From contig CANNZV010001442.1 in assembly GCA_947561585.1 (NCBI GenBank), forward strand, positions 186,001 to 250,000: DNA of 64,000 nt, written 5' to 3'. Shown piece after piece: positions 33,775 through 46,136 of this stretch; position 1 is the stretch's first letter, and every line of letters starts with the position of its first letter. The position numbers and the translations under genes are program-made. This DNA comes from Caprella mutica. Its lineage: Eukaryota > Arthropoda > Malacostraca > Amphipoda > Caprellidae. The notes beneath the pieces are model-generated. The model had not been told where the DNA came from. It saw only the letters and a program-made list of their open reading frames with translations, and searched no databases.

Positions 33775-35300
33775 ACTAAATAAAGAACGTTCTCGCAGAG
33801 ACGATTTACATATATGACAATTCAAGATTAAATAGCATTTGAAGGCTGTTCTGTACCTTTTAGCCAATGAAGAATATGTAAGCAAAGATGATTTTGCATT
33901 CAATTTATTAACACAATAGCCTTTATATATTTTATAACCCGTTTTTTTTGCGAGTCAAATGTATCCTCTTTAATATTAGTTACGTATTTTCGAAATGCAA
34001 ATAGAGGGGTGAATAATCGCAGCCTGTAGCGATTATTTGTGAATGAATGATGGCATCTTAGAATTAAATAATTTAATTCATTATTTATAAACTTATACAA
34101 CAGCTATTTCCTGTTATATCTACTAAATGGTGTCCATGAAATATCTTCCCACAGTTATATAGTTTTAAGAAGACTGTTGAAAAGATGTATGTTCTATCTG
34201 TGGAAGTTTACTTACATATGCCCTTTATTCCGTTTTCTAATTTTCATATGTTATCATTTTCTATGATTGCATGCATGGTGTACTATGACTTGTTTAACAG
34301 TAATCGGTTTTCCGACAATCGCACAAACACTGACGCCTTCGCTGCATCAAAATGGTCGATCATGGCAGTGCGATGATCGCAACAATCGCTGCATGCAAAA
34401 TGTACTTAAGGATATGATTTAATTCCATGACCAAAATAAGTGATACAGGCTAGAGAGATCCGAACTACAAAATACAGGAAACAAAAAAATAACAAATCCA
34501 CATAACAATAACACGTATAATTAAAAAAAAAAAATTCATACTTCCATTATATTAAAAGCATACAACTATTTTATCCGTTTTAAATAGATTTACTGATATT
34601 AAATAATTTTTTACTAGTAAATTTTGCTAAATTCTAGTCAGTCTATTTTGTCGTGTACCACACTATTTACAGCATACCAACTCTCATTTTTACAAATTCT
34701 TATCATTTTACTTTAAAGAGGAAGCATATACTCTCTTTTAACACTCAAACAAAGCTTAGTATTCACCTATAAAAACTATAATATTGTTTACAAAACACAC
34801 GAATGAAGGTTAGTTTTTATAGATCCATAAAAAGTAATGAGGGAACTTCCTTTAAAGTAAACCACTATAATAAACGCTAGGAAAGAGAGATAATTAGTGA
34901 GTTATATAGGTTAAGTACATAGCAATAATTTAAAACTATTCGTTGACAATCAAAATATATGATTAATATTTACTGGTAAACTAAATACAAAAATATAGTT
35001 GAACTTGTAAAAATACTTTCAGGCAAAATTAAAAAATAGGATAACAATAATAAATATTTATCTTGATAAAACACTAAATCAACTAAACAGGAGAAAAATC
35101 GGTAGCTGTGAACACTGTAATATCAGAGTAAGTATCTACAGAACAACCACTGAATAGAACAAGAAACCACACTTCATATCCGGTAAGTATTCATGAACAT
35201 AAATATATGAAGTAGAAGATTGATAATGAATTATTCGAGAGATCTAAAGTTAAATATAAAAGAATTATGACTCTTCCGTTCATAAATTTATTGATATTTC
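33775..35300. other. AT-rich DNA without recognised features
   Basis: No exon, array or MITE ends seen on either strand. A slightly more GC-rich patch at 34300-34400 (ATCGCACAAACACTGACGCC) has no open frame with recognisable similarity. Confidence 0.45.
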
Positions 35301-35304
35301 CCAA

Positions 35305-36850
35305 TATACAAAATAACAAGTTGTTACATAACAAATTAGTCATCATAAGTGTTGTAGTTTTCAGTTTTCAAAAATAGCCGTGGACCAACAATTGAGCCAG
35401 AAGATAATTGAACCCTTGACAATAGAGCTCAGGACAAATCAGCCCAGGACAATTGATCCCCATGACAATTAAGCCCAGCACAATTGAGGCGAGAATAAAT
35501 GTACACGGTATATAGATACAATAGAGAAGGGTTACTTTGTTATTGCAGAACAATGGACTTTAATAAAGTCAATACCGTATAGTTTGATAAAGACAGACTG
35601 TTCTACAACAGGGAGTACTATGATTTAGCCTTTGTATAAAGAGACAATGCATATGTTTCGCGTAATTTATCACCAAACACTATGGAGATGATTATCAATT
35701 TATGCAAAAATAACTGACTTAAATATATTCATGGTAACTTGCATGTCGAAATGAATAGGTTGCCACTTTAGAATTCAATTATTTCATGATTATTTGTTAC
35801 TCACTACTGTCGGTTGCTGCATAGTTTATTGTTGCATACATTGTTACCAAAATTAACATGTGATATATATAAATTTTGTAATATTAAAAATATGTTCATA
35901 AACTGATAATTAAGCTTGAGTTACTTAGCGGAAGAGATCGTAATCGCTAATTCGTAAAAAATACCCTAGAGCAATCTCAAGATTGGCGCAAAATTTCAAT
36001 AGTTTTAACGTAAATTCGGTAAATTTCGCGTAACACATAGGTACATAATATTCACATTTCACTTATTGCTTTATTAAGGTTCTATGCTACCTGTCTTTTT
36101 GCAGCAAATACTAATAAACGTGTTTTAGATATGAGGTTTTTGTTGCTAACACTAAGTCAAATGCAGTTTGAATGGTTATAACTATTTTTACAAATTAGTG
36201 CTTTAATCTTCCCTTCTTCTACAATCTATTCCATATGAGCTTAGTAGACAAGTAACAAGGAAATAAACCTTAAAAAAGCGTTTATTAAAAGTTGAATATT
36301 GTGTACGAATTTTCTTTTATACAAAGGTAAAATCTAAATACTCTGGGTTGTATGTAGCAGAATCCGTTTTTATCAGAGTCTACAGTTTTTTAGTTGAAGA
36401 CCATGCTACTGTAATGACAAAGTAACACTTCTTTATTGTGTATGCTTTCCTAAGTTTTTATGGGCTCAATTGTCCTGGGCTCAATTTATGCAGATACAAT
36501 AATTGTTCATTGGCTCAATTTCTGCGGATACAATTGTTTGTGAGCTCAATTTTTGGGACTCAATTGTCTTGGGCTCAATTTCTACGGATACACATTGACT
36601 GCAGGTTCAATTATTGGGATGGGACTCAATTGTCTTGGGCTCAACTGTCGGTGCTCCTAAAATGCCAAGTTGTTACATAACAAATTAGTCATAAAAAATG
36701 TTATATTTTCCAATATACTAAAATAACGAAGTTGTTACATAACAAATTAGTCATAAAAAATGTTATATTTTCCAATATACCAAAATAATCAAGTTGTTAC
36801 ATAACAAATTAAAATTAGGCATAAATAAGCCATCAGAAGTGTTGTAGTCT
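35305..36850. mobile_element. Foldback element with GACAATTGAGCCC arms, inserted in a 61-bp repeat
   Basis: At 35385-35500 are repeats of the type GGACAATTGATCCCC and GACAATTAAGCCCAG. At 36455-36655 the complement recurs (TGGGCTCAATTGTC, GGGCTCAATTTCTACGGATA), so the two sets form inverted arms about 1 kb apart. The flank CAAGTTGTTACATAACAAAT, TAGTCAT appears once before the element (about 35318) and three times after it (36667-36815, 61-bp period). GAAGTGTTGTAGT/TAAGTGTTGTAGT occurs on both sides too. I infer insertion into, or capture of, a small tandem repeat. Confidence 0.6.
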
Positions 36851-37217
36851 TCGATGCACCAGGAATTTACCGTGTGCTTAAAGATACAATATCTGTTCGA
36901 TGATTTAATAGAGCTAGGAATAGAATTGTAAAAAAAAAACGATTGTTGTGAGGAGATCGATTACTGAGTCGCAGGAAGTCCCCGGAACAATTGTTCAGAC
37001 ATTGGAATTTCATTATTATCAAATTATAGTTTATATGTATATTGAGGTCCATATGTAGCTACTTCGAAAACAGTAAGTACATTATTTATGAATGACGACC
37101 ATGGAATAAAACTATACACAACAAACTATAATAGACAATTTACTCTCATAAAAACTAAAATAATGAAAACATCGGTAACGGGATTTCATTACATATGAAA
37201 AAAAAAATAGTAAAAGA

Positions 37218-37400
37218 GTAAGTTTCGAATTGTAGAATGGTTCCACATCTTCAATTATGAAAAAAAAGTATAGAATAATTAGTATTTAACTCTTTTTAAA
37301 TTAGTATCCAATTGCTCATGATACAAGCAGGTATCATGGACACCAATTTAAAAAGTTTAATAACGATTATTGTACATTTTTTCTTACATATTCGAGAATT
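37218..37400. mobile_element. MITE family A, diverged copy with palindrome core
   Basis: Left arm AGTAAGTTTCGAATTGTAGA and TGGTTCCACATCTTCAATTA. The core has TTAGTATCCAATTGCTCATG and GGTATCATGGACACCAATTT. The right arm is eroded after TTTTTTCTTACATATTCGAG. Confidence 0.65.
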
Positions 37401-37609
37401 TATAATCAGATATTGATTTTAATTTATAATAATTATATATCCAATAATTCATTGGATAAAAGGTTAGATAATTATTTTAAGTCATTTATAGAATATAGTG
37501 AAACTGTGACATCGTTAAAGAAGCCATAGATAAATATAGCAACGTAATAGCTGCATTTGGAGTAATGTAGTGATGCTACAAATGTATAGTGATGATATAA
37601 ATTCGTGAA

Positions 37610-37945
37610 CCGTGAGTTGGGCCCAAGACAATTGATCCCAGGACTGTATATTTGGGGGTGGCCAGAAATTTCGTTACGGAAAATTCGTCCTCGGAATGAA
37701 AAATACGCTGGCCAAAGGTTCAATTATGAGCAGTGTAGCTTGAATCCCTTCATTCTAACTATTATGAAATCGAATACTGATAATATATGTGTTTTTCAAA
37801 GTAATCTTCATACATTTATATAGAAATGAAAATTATTTTGAAACTGTCAACACAAATGGCAGTAATGTAGATTGTTGTATCTGCTAGTTTGTTGTACTGC
37901 ACACTTCATGATCTGCCAGGAGGGTTTGGAGGATGGCACGTCCAC
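37610..37945. mobile_element. Dispersed element related to 43345-43530
   Basis: Shares GGTGGCCAGAAATTTCG, GTTGTATCTGCTAGTTTGTT and ACTGCACACTT with the element at 43345. GGGCCCAAGACAATTGATCC at its left edge resembles the arms of the 35.4-kb element. Confidence 0.55.
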
Positions 37946-38329
37946 TGATAAATTTAACTGATAAGTTTATATTTATACCATTGACCTAATTTTCTTAGAA
38001 CCATATTTGGAAATTCCTGATAAATTCTTTTTTTTTAAATAATTATTCATGTTATTCATAATATTTTTAACAATCAAATTCTTTCCTTTACTAAGTAGCG
38101 TTAATTAATTAATTCCGAGCGGTCATTTATTTACGTGGGTTACTGTTTATCCAAAGACTAAATCAATTTGTTTGATTTACTATTCACGTTACTTGTTAAA
38201 TTAATAATCAATTCTTCTTCACTTAACTAATTATTATAAAATAAAGTATCGTACTAAAAGAACACGGTTAATAAAAACGCTCAAATAATTTAAATTATAT
38301 GTTAAAAAAACATTTAATCAATGAGGAGT

Positions 38330-38780
38330 CAAATGAATTAACTTACGACGTGGTTGTTAAACATTGGATGCAGAGGCTTTATTTTTCACTAATATGCACC
38401 TGGGCTTATCACAAACGAAACACGGGGGGATATGGATTGGGATGACAGCATAAACTGAGTTTATTATCAGTTACTGCAGGTGATTACTCTAACTTTAGGC
38501 TTGTACTGGCCCTTAAAGTTTCTGCTCTGCAACATCGAAGTCGTTCTGCAATCTTCTTCAACTTCTGGTTCGACATCGTTTTTCTTCTACAATGGCTCTA
38601 TCGTAGAGATGCACTGCTGCTAACCTATGTACATGATTCAGTCACTCTATCATGATCTCTCCACAGCTAGGGAGGATGGACTCTTTCATGTGATGGTTTT
38701 TAATAGCTGGGTTCCTCGGCCATGAGTCTGAAGGTTCCTAATTTTCCGTAGACTCTCTCGTGAGTAGAACGTGAGTGAAA
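38330..38780 (-). mobile_element. Possible solo LTR or other element remnant
   Basis: On the minus strand this 450-bp stretch has higher GC than its surroundings, no long open frame, and two polyadenylation-type words in LTR-like positions (TGATAATAAACTCAG and AAAAATAAAGCCTCTGC). I found no second copy in the window and no clear TG...CA borders, so this is a weak call. It could also be a 3' UTR exon. Confidence 0.25.
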
Positions 38781-38788
38781 GGGGAAAC

Positions 38789-39786
38789 GGACTATTCCCC
38801 GCCGGACTTTTCCCCGCCTAATTTTATTTTTAAATTTAAACTCTGGAAGACAATTCAATATGAAGATTTATTAATTAGTTTTTGAATTAAAATCGTTTTG
38901 AACAATAAATCTATTGACGTAAAATTATAAATCAAAGTCTGCCGACGCAACTAACCGATTTTTTTAACATTGTTGCATGGAAATTTGTCACTTACCAACT
39001 CCTAGAATCGAGCCCGTTTTGTAAATACTCTTTTGATAATTAGTTTTCATTGGAGATTTTTAGAGAAAATGTACGACTTTATATCTAAATTATCCTCAAA
39101 TCTAACTACTTGAAAAGCCTTGATTTAATAAGGATTTCTACACTCTAACTTATATATTTTCATAATATTGTTTAATCCATTGTAAGTTCTTTAAAGTATA
39201 AATATTAAATATGCATAATAGAAAAAAAGGACACTACATACAAAAAGAGGCCAATATTAAGTGTAATAAAAAAAATCTACAGTAGGGGTACAAATTATGT
39301 AATGTATGTATTAATTGTCAAATTAATAAACTAAAATTAAATTTAATAGTGATCTGGAAAAGTATATATTTGAACAAGAAGTAAATAGATCACCATTTTT
39401 CATAATAGCTGGCAAAGAAAATAATAAATTCACGATATGTATAACTGTAGAGCTGGAATAAACTAAATTAATCGTAGCTTCTTAAACTAAATTGCGACAT
39501 TTGACAATCCTGTAGAATTGCCATAATGTTTGAACTTTGTAGCATGTCTCAATTATATGCAAATGTACGAAGGTACAGTCTTAAAATAAAGAACAACTAA
39601 TATGGAAACATAAGGAAATCAAAGCTAAAAATAGGACTGTATTATTGTGTAAGTCTGTTTAAAAAATGTGTCTTCTATTGATAAATGATTTGTTTTATCG
39701 AAATTATAATTTAATAGCCCAAAATACTATTATTTTTTTCGGCGTGGTAAAGTCCGGCGGGGAATAGTCCTGGCGGGGAAAAGTCC
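38789..39786. mobile_element. 1-kb non-autonomous element with GC-rich inverted ends
   Basis: Left end GGACTATTCCCCGCCGGACT followed by TTTCCCCGCC; right end AAGTCCGGCGGGGAATAGTC followed by CTGGCGGGGAAAAGTCC. The ends are inverted and each is itself a double GGACTWTTCCCCGCC motif. The roughly 930-bp interior is plain AT-rich DNA without coding capacity. No TSD is obvious. I do not recognise the superfamily. Confidence 0.8.
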
Positions 39787-40972
39787 TAGTGCCGAGTGAA
39801 AGACAGCTAGGGGCAGTTTAAATATACCTTATACATGAAATCTCTTTTTTTGTTCTCTATCTCTCTTTGTTAAATACTCTGAAGATTATTCCAAAAATTC
39901 AACCCATATCCAATCGTAAAATAGTCCTTCTTCCATTTCTCCAATTTCGATTGGCTGTCAAACCACCTGTAGGTTATCTTCAATTATATTGGTTCTCTTC
40001 GACGCAAAGAGGACGAACTAATCATCAACACCAATTCAGATAAATTCATAGGCTCTTCAATACTGTATTCAGAAAAAATAACACATTCGAAAACTATTAA
40101 ATACTACAATACTTTCTCAACCTATAGAGCTCATTATCTTACCTCTGCACAAAACGACGGAAAATAGAGAATAAAATTGCCCTATATCCTGCATTGGGTT
40201 TTTCTGGGGAAGTTTTATTTACCATTCTAATAAATGACTCCAACTGTCAAATATTTCCTGCTGACCACTATAAGATTTGAAGTGAAGAAAAAGTGCCAAA
40301 TGAAGATGCTTTAGTTCATTGAAATTCACAAAAATAATGAACTTTAAATAACAATCCGGTCTGAAGATTTTATACCTAACCTAAAAGTATACAGAACAAT
40401 TGGGCCCCAAGACAATTGAGCCGAGAATAATTAGGCCCAAGGCTCAATTTTTTCCTTTGTATAAATACAATAATATATAATATTTAATTTATACCTGATG
40501 CTTTATTATTATTTGAAAATTGTTGAAATAACAATATTACCTCGCATATAGTTAACTTTTTTAGTATATATTTGATTTCCAGTATTTATACAGTTAACTT
40601 TTACGGTAGGTAGGGACTGTAGACTTGTAGGTAATTTGTAAAACTGGATATGTGTCTGACAAATATAAATATGGAACACTAAGTATCAATAATAGACTAT
40701 GGCCAATTTCAAACTCATTTTGAGTGATTAAATTCTGTCTTGTTTTATATCATTCTTTTCAACTTATCCCATTTTAGAGCTTTTCACCGATGGTATCATA
40801 ATTATCATCTAAATTGCAGAGTATGTTTGGAATTACCAACGATGTGGAATAACCCACTTTATTCAACTGATTATGTGTGAGAATGAGTAAATATAACATA
40901 TAAATAGTGTTAGTAACATTTATCTATTGAAGATACACCTTTAATTGAATATATAGAGCATATCTCCTATTC

Positions 40973-41660
40973 GCTTGTTTTACCTCCTCTTTGGTTGTTT
41001 TATCTCCTCTTTGGTTGCTTTATCTCCTCTTTGGTTGTTTTACCTCCTCTTTGGGTGTTTTATCTCCTCTTTGGTTGTTTTATCTCCTCTTTGGTTGTTT
41101 TACCTCCTATTTGGTTGTTTTACCTCCTATTTGGTTGTTTATGACTCCTCTTTGGTAGCTTATGACTCCTCCTTGGTTGTTTATGACTCCTCTTTGGTTG
41201 TTTTACCTCCTCTTTGGTTGTTTTGCCTCCTCTTTGGTTGTTTATGACTCCTCTTTGGAAGCTTATGACTCCTCCTTGGTTGTTTATGACTCCTCTTTGG
41301 TTGTTTTACATTCTCTTTGGTTGTTTTACCTTTTCTTTGGTTGTTTTACCTCCTCTTTGGTTGTTTTACCTCCTCTTTGGTTGTTTTGTTTTCTTTTTGG
41401 TTGTTTTATCTCCTCTTTGGTTGTTTTATCTCCTCTTTGGTTGTTTTACCTCCTATTTGGTTGTTTTACCTTCTATTTGGTTGTTTTACCTTCTATTTGG
41501 TTGTTTATGACTCCTCTTTGGTAGCTTATGACTCCTCCTTGGTTGTTTATGACTCCTCTTTGGTTGTTTATGACTCCTCTGTGGTTGTTTATGACTCCTC
41601 CTTGGTTGTTTATGACTCCTCTTTGGTTGTTTATGACTCCTCTTTGGTTGTTTCAACCCA
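40973..41660. repeat. 20/21-bp minisatellite array
   Basis: About 34 copies of GGTTGTTTTACCTCCTCTTT (20 bp) interspersed with a 21-bp form GGTTGTTTATGACTCCTCTT(T). The two forms occur in blocks; the segment GGTAGCTTATGACTCCTCCTT occurs at 41153 and 41520, marking block duplications. It gives 90-120-codon open frames rich in FGCFISSLVV or MTPLWLF, which are repeat artefacts and not genes. Confidence 0.95.
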
Positions 41661-41943
41661 TATTCAATGACACCTCGTTGGTTGTTATGACTCCCTTTCA
41701 GTTGACAATTTTAATGATGAAGTGCGTTTGGGCACGTACATTTACACCATTGTATAGATAGATATACGCACGTACACTTTCACTCCAATCACACCGACAC
41801 ACAATTTATTCTGGGAAAGCATCGATCCCATCCTTCCTTTTGTTACTCGCCTAACTACATAAATAATAGATAACATCACACCGTACATAGAGGAAAGTAG
41901 ATCTAAGGTTAAAAAGGCAAGTAGCATAAGGTAACCTACTTAC

Positions 41944-42300
41944 CGTTATGTAATTGTGTCACGTGATTTATATTTCAACGACTTCACGCTTTTCATTGAT
42001 GGTAGGTAGGCTGCAATGGTTACATTTAGCAATGTTCATTTGCAAAGTCACTGTATGAATTAAACATGTCAATTATTCACGTAAAAACCTTCAGATGTCA
42101 ATATATAATGAGGATATAACGGCACGTGATGCTAACTGAAGAGCTGCTCGACACAACGAAACCTCTCTACGCGACAGCCGAAAAGCTACTGAAAAATTGT
42201 GACGTCACTTTTGTTCATATAGCAGAATTGAGTCATAGAAAAAATGAATAAATAAACATATTGATATTTTTCTGACAGTGACGTCATCAGTGCAACACAC
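41944..42300 (-). promoter_or_regulatory. Possible minus-strand promoter and untranslated first exon
   Basis: On the minus strand TGACGTCA sites at 42279-42286 and 42200-42207 precede a GC-richer stretch (TTTTCGGCTGTCGCGTAGAG, TTCAGTTAGCATCACGTGCC, with an Inr-like TCAGT), and about 200 bp later ACATAACG|GTAAGTAGG gives a strong donor at 41944. The arrangement resembles a promoter, leader exon and donor, but no downstream coding exon could be assigned to it. A third TGACGTCA is at 42446. Confidence 0.3.
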
Positions 42301-42747
42301 TGAAATAGAAAAGTAGGGTTTAATAGTTAGAACAAATGAATAATATCTAGGTATTACAGTTCACATATTATGATGATTTTTTAAAAGTTTGTTAAACTTT
42401 TAGCATTTCAATTGCGTACAATTTGATGTTAAAGTGTTGCATTGATGACGTCACGTATGAAATATAGCACTCTTTTTGTTCTGCTAACTATTTCTATTCA
42501 TAAATAATTAGGCACAATTGATAGGTTTTGCATGGCTCAATAATAGAACTTTAAGTGCTATAAAATGTAATGAAAAACAACTGAAATTGTTAGTATATTA
42601 AGTAATAACCTGATAGTAATACATAGCTATTTAATATGATATAACAATATGTAGGTATGTAAGTACGTATTCTCATCACGATCAAAATAAGACCGGTAAA
42701 CTGGTAGGTACTAAGAATTCTGGAAGGAACTAAATTAAAATTTAAGT

Positions 42748-42893
42748 ATGGTAAGTTCTAAGTAGTCGACTGTTCTACATTTACGACGGCGATTATGTAA
42801 AAACTTATATAGCTAGCATTTAAAAATACCAGGTAAATAACAATCATTTTATATTTTTTCTTATATGAGCGAAAATGTGGAACCGTCCAAGCG
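42748..42893. mobile_element. Palindromic MITE family A
   Basis: Left arm TATGGTAAGTTCTAAGTAGT, CTGTTCTACATTTACGACGG; right arm TTTTTTCTTATATGAGCGAA, AATGTGGAACCGTCCAAG. The right terminus has lost the ACTTACCC end. Confidence 0.7.
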
Positions 42894-43344
42894 AAACCTC
42901 CTATAGTGTTACACAATTAAACTTCTATTCGGCAATATATCAAAAGATTAAATTATATGAACTTTATGTATTCTGTCACCATGGAATGAAGCCCTTAATA
43001 ATATAATAACAGAAGATTAGTATTTAAGTAAAGATAGTATAGAATCAGATGGATTACCAGGAGACTACCTAAAAGGCGGAAACTTAGTGTAACTTTCTAA
43101 TAAACCCTAACCAATTTCACCACCTTCCCTAAACTGGTATTAAAGAAGGAAAATAAAGAGTCAGAACTAAGAGGATATCGTTGCCTCCATGCAATAAGTT
43201 GTTTATCGAATATATTTAATACGATATTATAAGAAATAAAATATAAGCGATACGTTACGTGTTATCATAATTTATGTAACTACAACTAAATAATATGGAG
43301 TGTTAAATACGCACATTTTGGATCCACATAAAGCAATTAAATGG

Positions 43345-44598
43345 TGGCCGGAAATTTTGGTCCCGCAAATTTCGGTTTCCGAAATTCGGTCTTGAAATCT
43401 CGGTCTTAGAATCATAAATGGCCTCACAACATAAATTGCCGTTATGTAGTTTGTTGTATCCGCTAGTTTGTTATACTGTACACTTAGTTCATGATTGTTT
43501 AATAACATGGCAGGGGGGCTCGGGGGGGTCATCTAACTCAGTGGTTCTAAAAGTATTTTTCCCGCGCACCCCTTGCTGTTCTCATGCACCCCCCCCCCCT
43601 CCCTGAGCATTGTATTGCATTGAAATAGATTGAAAAGCTATAAGTATAATATATTTGGTTACTATTATTTGAGAATTAAATATACAAATTGAAAAAGTAA
43701 GGAAAATGATTGTTTATTTATATAATGTAAAATTATTTATTGAGGTAAGGAAAATTAAAATTCATTAGAAATTAAAGAAAACCAAATAATTTGTGATAAT
43801 AATGCAGTAAATTGCATTGTAGCTCTATAAATATTTAGATAATGAACAGTTGTAAACTAATAAAATAAAACTAATCAACTAAGGGTTAGCGACACTTACA
43901 TATAATCCCGACACAGAAAAGAAAACTCGATATAGAGAGGTTTGTTTATATAATGGAAAAACCCGTTTTCTTTCTATTCAGTGTTAGAATATAGGACAGA
44001 AGGAATAAAAGTTACAGGTCAGGTACAAAAAACGAGAGATCCGACACTCAAAGATAGAAAAAAAAATTATCGAAAGCCACAAATGATAATTAGGTGTTTA
44101 TATCAGAAAATTCGAATACTTTTATAACTACCTCATATCGCAACATTTTGAGGAAAATATACTTCATGTATATTCTGCATGATATTAATAGCAAGAACCG
44201 AACTTATAAACAACAGCCATCTCATGCACCCCCTATAAACAATCCATGCCCCAAAGGGGTGCCGCGCACCCCCGTTTAAGAACCACTGCTCTAACTTATA
44301 AGTTATATTTATACATAAGACCAAGAATTCCAAGACCGAATTTTCCGCTCAAATTTCATGTTGAATAAATGTCAAAACATGTCAAAATTAATAATGTTAC
44401 ATATCATTTTACAACGGTTAGAGGTGTTATCCGTTTTTAATAAATAAACTACACATTTTAGTATTCATAATTTCAACTTTTTCTCTTACTGTTCTTTAAT
44501 AAAATCATTATAATATACCTAAGTCCGAATTTTGAAAGATCGAATTTTCTGAGACCGAAATTTCCACGAACGAATTTTCCTAGGACCGAATTAAATAT
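43345..44598. mobile_element. Foldback element with GGTCC/CCGAAATT arms, host of a nested hAT element
   Basis: Left arm has GGAAATTTTGGTCCC, AAATTTCGGTTTCC and AAATCTCGGTCTTA. The right arm (44316-44592) has the complements CAAGACCGAATTTTC, TGAGACCGAAATTTCC and CTAGGACCGAATT. A partial relative is at 37655. A hAT element occupies 43539-44288 inside it. Confidence 0.65.
43539..44288. mobile_element. Non-autonomous hAT element
   Basis: Terminal inverted repeats CAGTGGTTCTAAAAGTA (left) and GTTTAAGAACCACTG (right) fit the hAT consensus CAGNGGTTCTCAAA. The flanking 8 bp are ATCTAACT (43531-43538) and CTCTAACT (44289-44296), a target-site duplication with one mismatch. Subterminal GCGCACCCCTTGCTG and GTGCCGCGCACCCCC are inside the ends. 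The 750-bp length and lack of an open frame show that it depends on a transposase elsewhere. Confidence 0.92.
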
Positions 44599-44816
44599 GA
44601 TTTAGTTAACAAGTTGTTTAAATCGCCTTGCCTCATATGAGTACTCGATTAAAATGTATGATTTTAGGCAAAATTGTTTGAAACTAAAGTAAAAACTATA
44701 CAGAACAGCTCTTAATCAAACATTCCGAAAAAATTGTAATGAAAGTGTAGCAAAGAAATTCGTATCGTGAAGAAGGATACAAATAATATTACGGTAGAGA
44801 CAAAAAATTTTCAGGT

Positions 44817-46136
44817 GTAGAACATTCATACAATATCTATTTACAGTCAGTACAAATAATATTCCACTAGGGATGAACTCTTACGGTGAAGAACATTCAT
44901 ACAATATCTATTTACAGTCAATACAAATAATATTCCACTAGGGATGAACTCTTACGGTGAAGAACATTCATACAATATCTATTAACAGTCAATACAAATA
45001 ATATTCCACTAGGGATGAACTCTTACGGTGAAGAATATTCATACAATATCTATTAACAGTCAATACAAATAATATTCCACTAGGGATGAACTCTTACGGT
45101 GAAGAACATTCATACAATATCTATTTACAGTCAATACAAATAATATTCCACTAGGGATGAACTCTTACGGTGAAGAACATTCATACAATATCTATTAACA
45201 GTCAATACAAATAATATTCCACTAGGGATGAACTCTTACGGTGAAGAACATTCATACAATATCTATTTACAGTCAATACAAATAATATTCCACTAGGGAT
45301 GAACTCTTACGGTGAAGAACATTCATACAATATCTATTAACAATCAATACAAATAATATTCCAATAGGGATGAACTCTTACGGTGAAGAACATTCATACA
45401 ATATCTATTAACAGTCAATACAAATAATATTCCACTAGGGATGAACTCTTACGGTGAAGAATATTCATACAATATCTATTAACAGTCAATACAAATAATA
45501 TTCCACTAGGGATGAACTCTTACGGTGAAGAACATTCATACAATATCTATTTACAGTCAATACAAATAATATTCCACTAGGGATGAACTCTTACGGTGAA
45601 GAACATTCATACAATATCTATTTACAGTCAATACAAATAATATTCCACTAGGGATGAACTCTTACGGTGAAGAACATTCATACAATATCTATTAACAATC
45701 AATACAAATAATATTCCAATAGGGATGAACTCTTACGGTGAAGAACATTCATACAATATCTATTAACAGTCAATACAAATAATATTCCACTAGGGATGAA
45801 CTCTTACGGTGAAGAATATTCATACAATATCTATTAACAGTCAATACAAATAATATTCCACTAGGGATGAACTCTTACGGTGAAGAACATTCATACAATA
45901 TCTATTTACAGTCAATACAAATAATATTCCACTAGGGATGAACTCTTACGGTGTAGAACATTCATACAATATCTATTTACAGTCAATACAAATAATATTC
46001 CACTAGGGATGAACTCTTACGGTGAAGAACATTCATACAATATCTATTTACAGTCAATACAAATAATATTCCACTAGGGATGAACTCTTACGGTGAAGAA
46101 CATTCATACAATATCTATTTACAGTCAATACAAATA
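44817..46136 (-). repeat. 71-bp satellite array 3, inverted
   Basis: About 18.5 copies of the unit at 9047, in the opposite orientation (GGTGAAGAACATTCATACAA, TATCTATTTACAGTCAATAC, AAATAATATTCCACTAGGGA). Units with CTATTAACAGTC and CTATTTACAGTC alternate. Marker variants CAATCAATAC...CCAATAGGG at about 45350 and 45700, followed each time by the AGAATATTC unit, reveal duplication of a five-unit, roughly 355-bp block. Confidence 0.97.

Noticed and set aside
40975..41761. Hydrophobic 77-120-codon frames on the plus strand
   Set aside because: They are translations of the 20/21-bp array, open in several overlapping frames at once, and break wherever the unit length changes.
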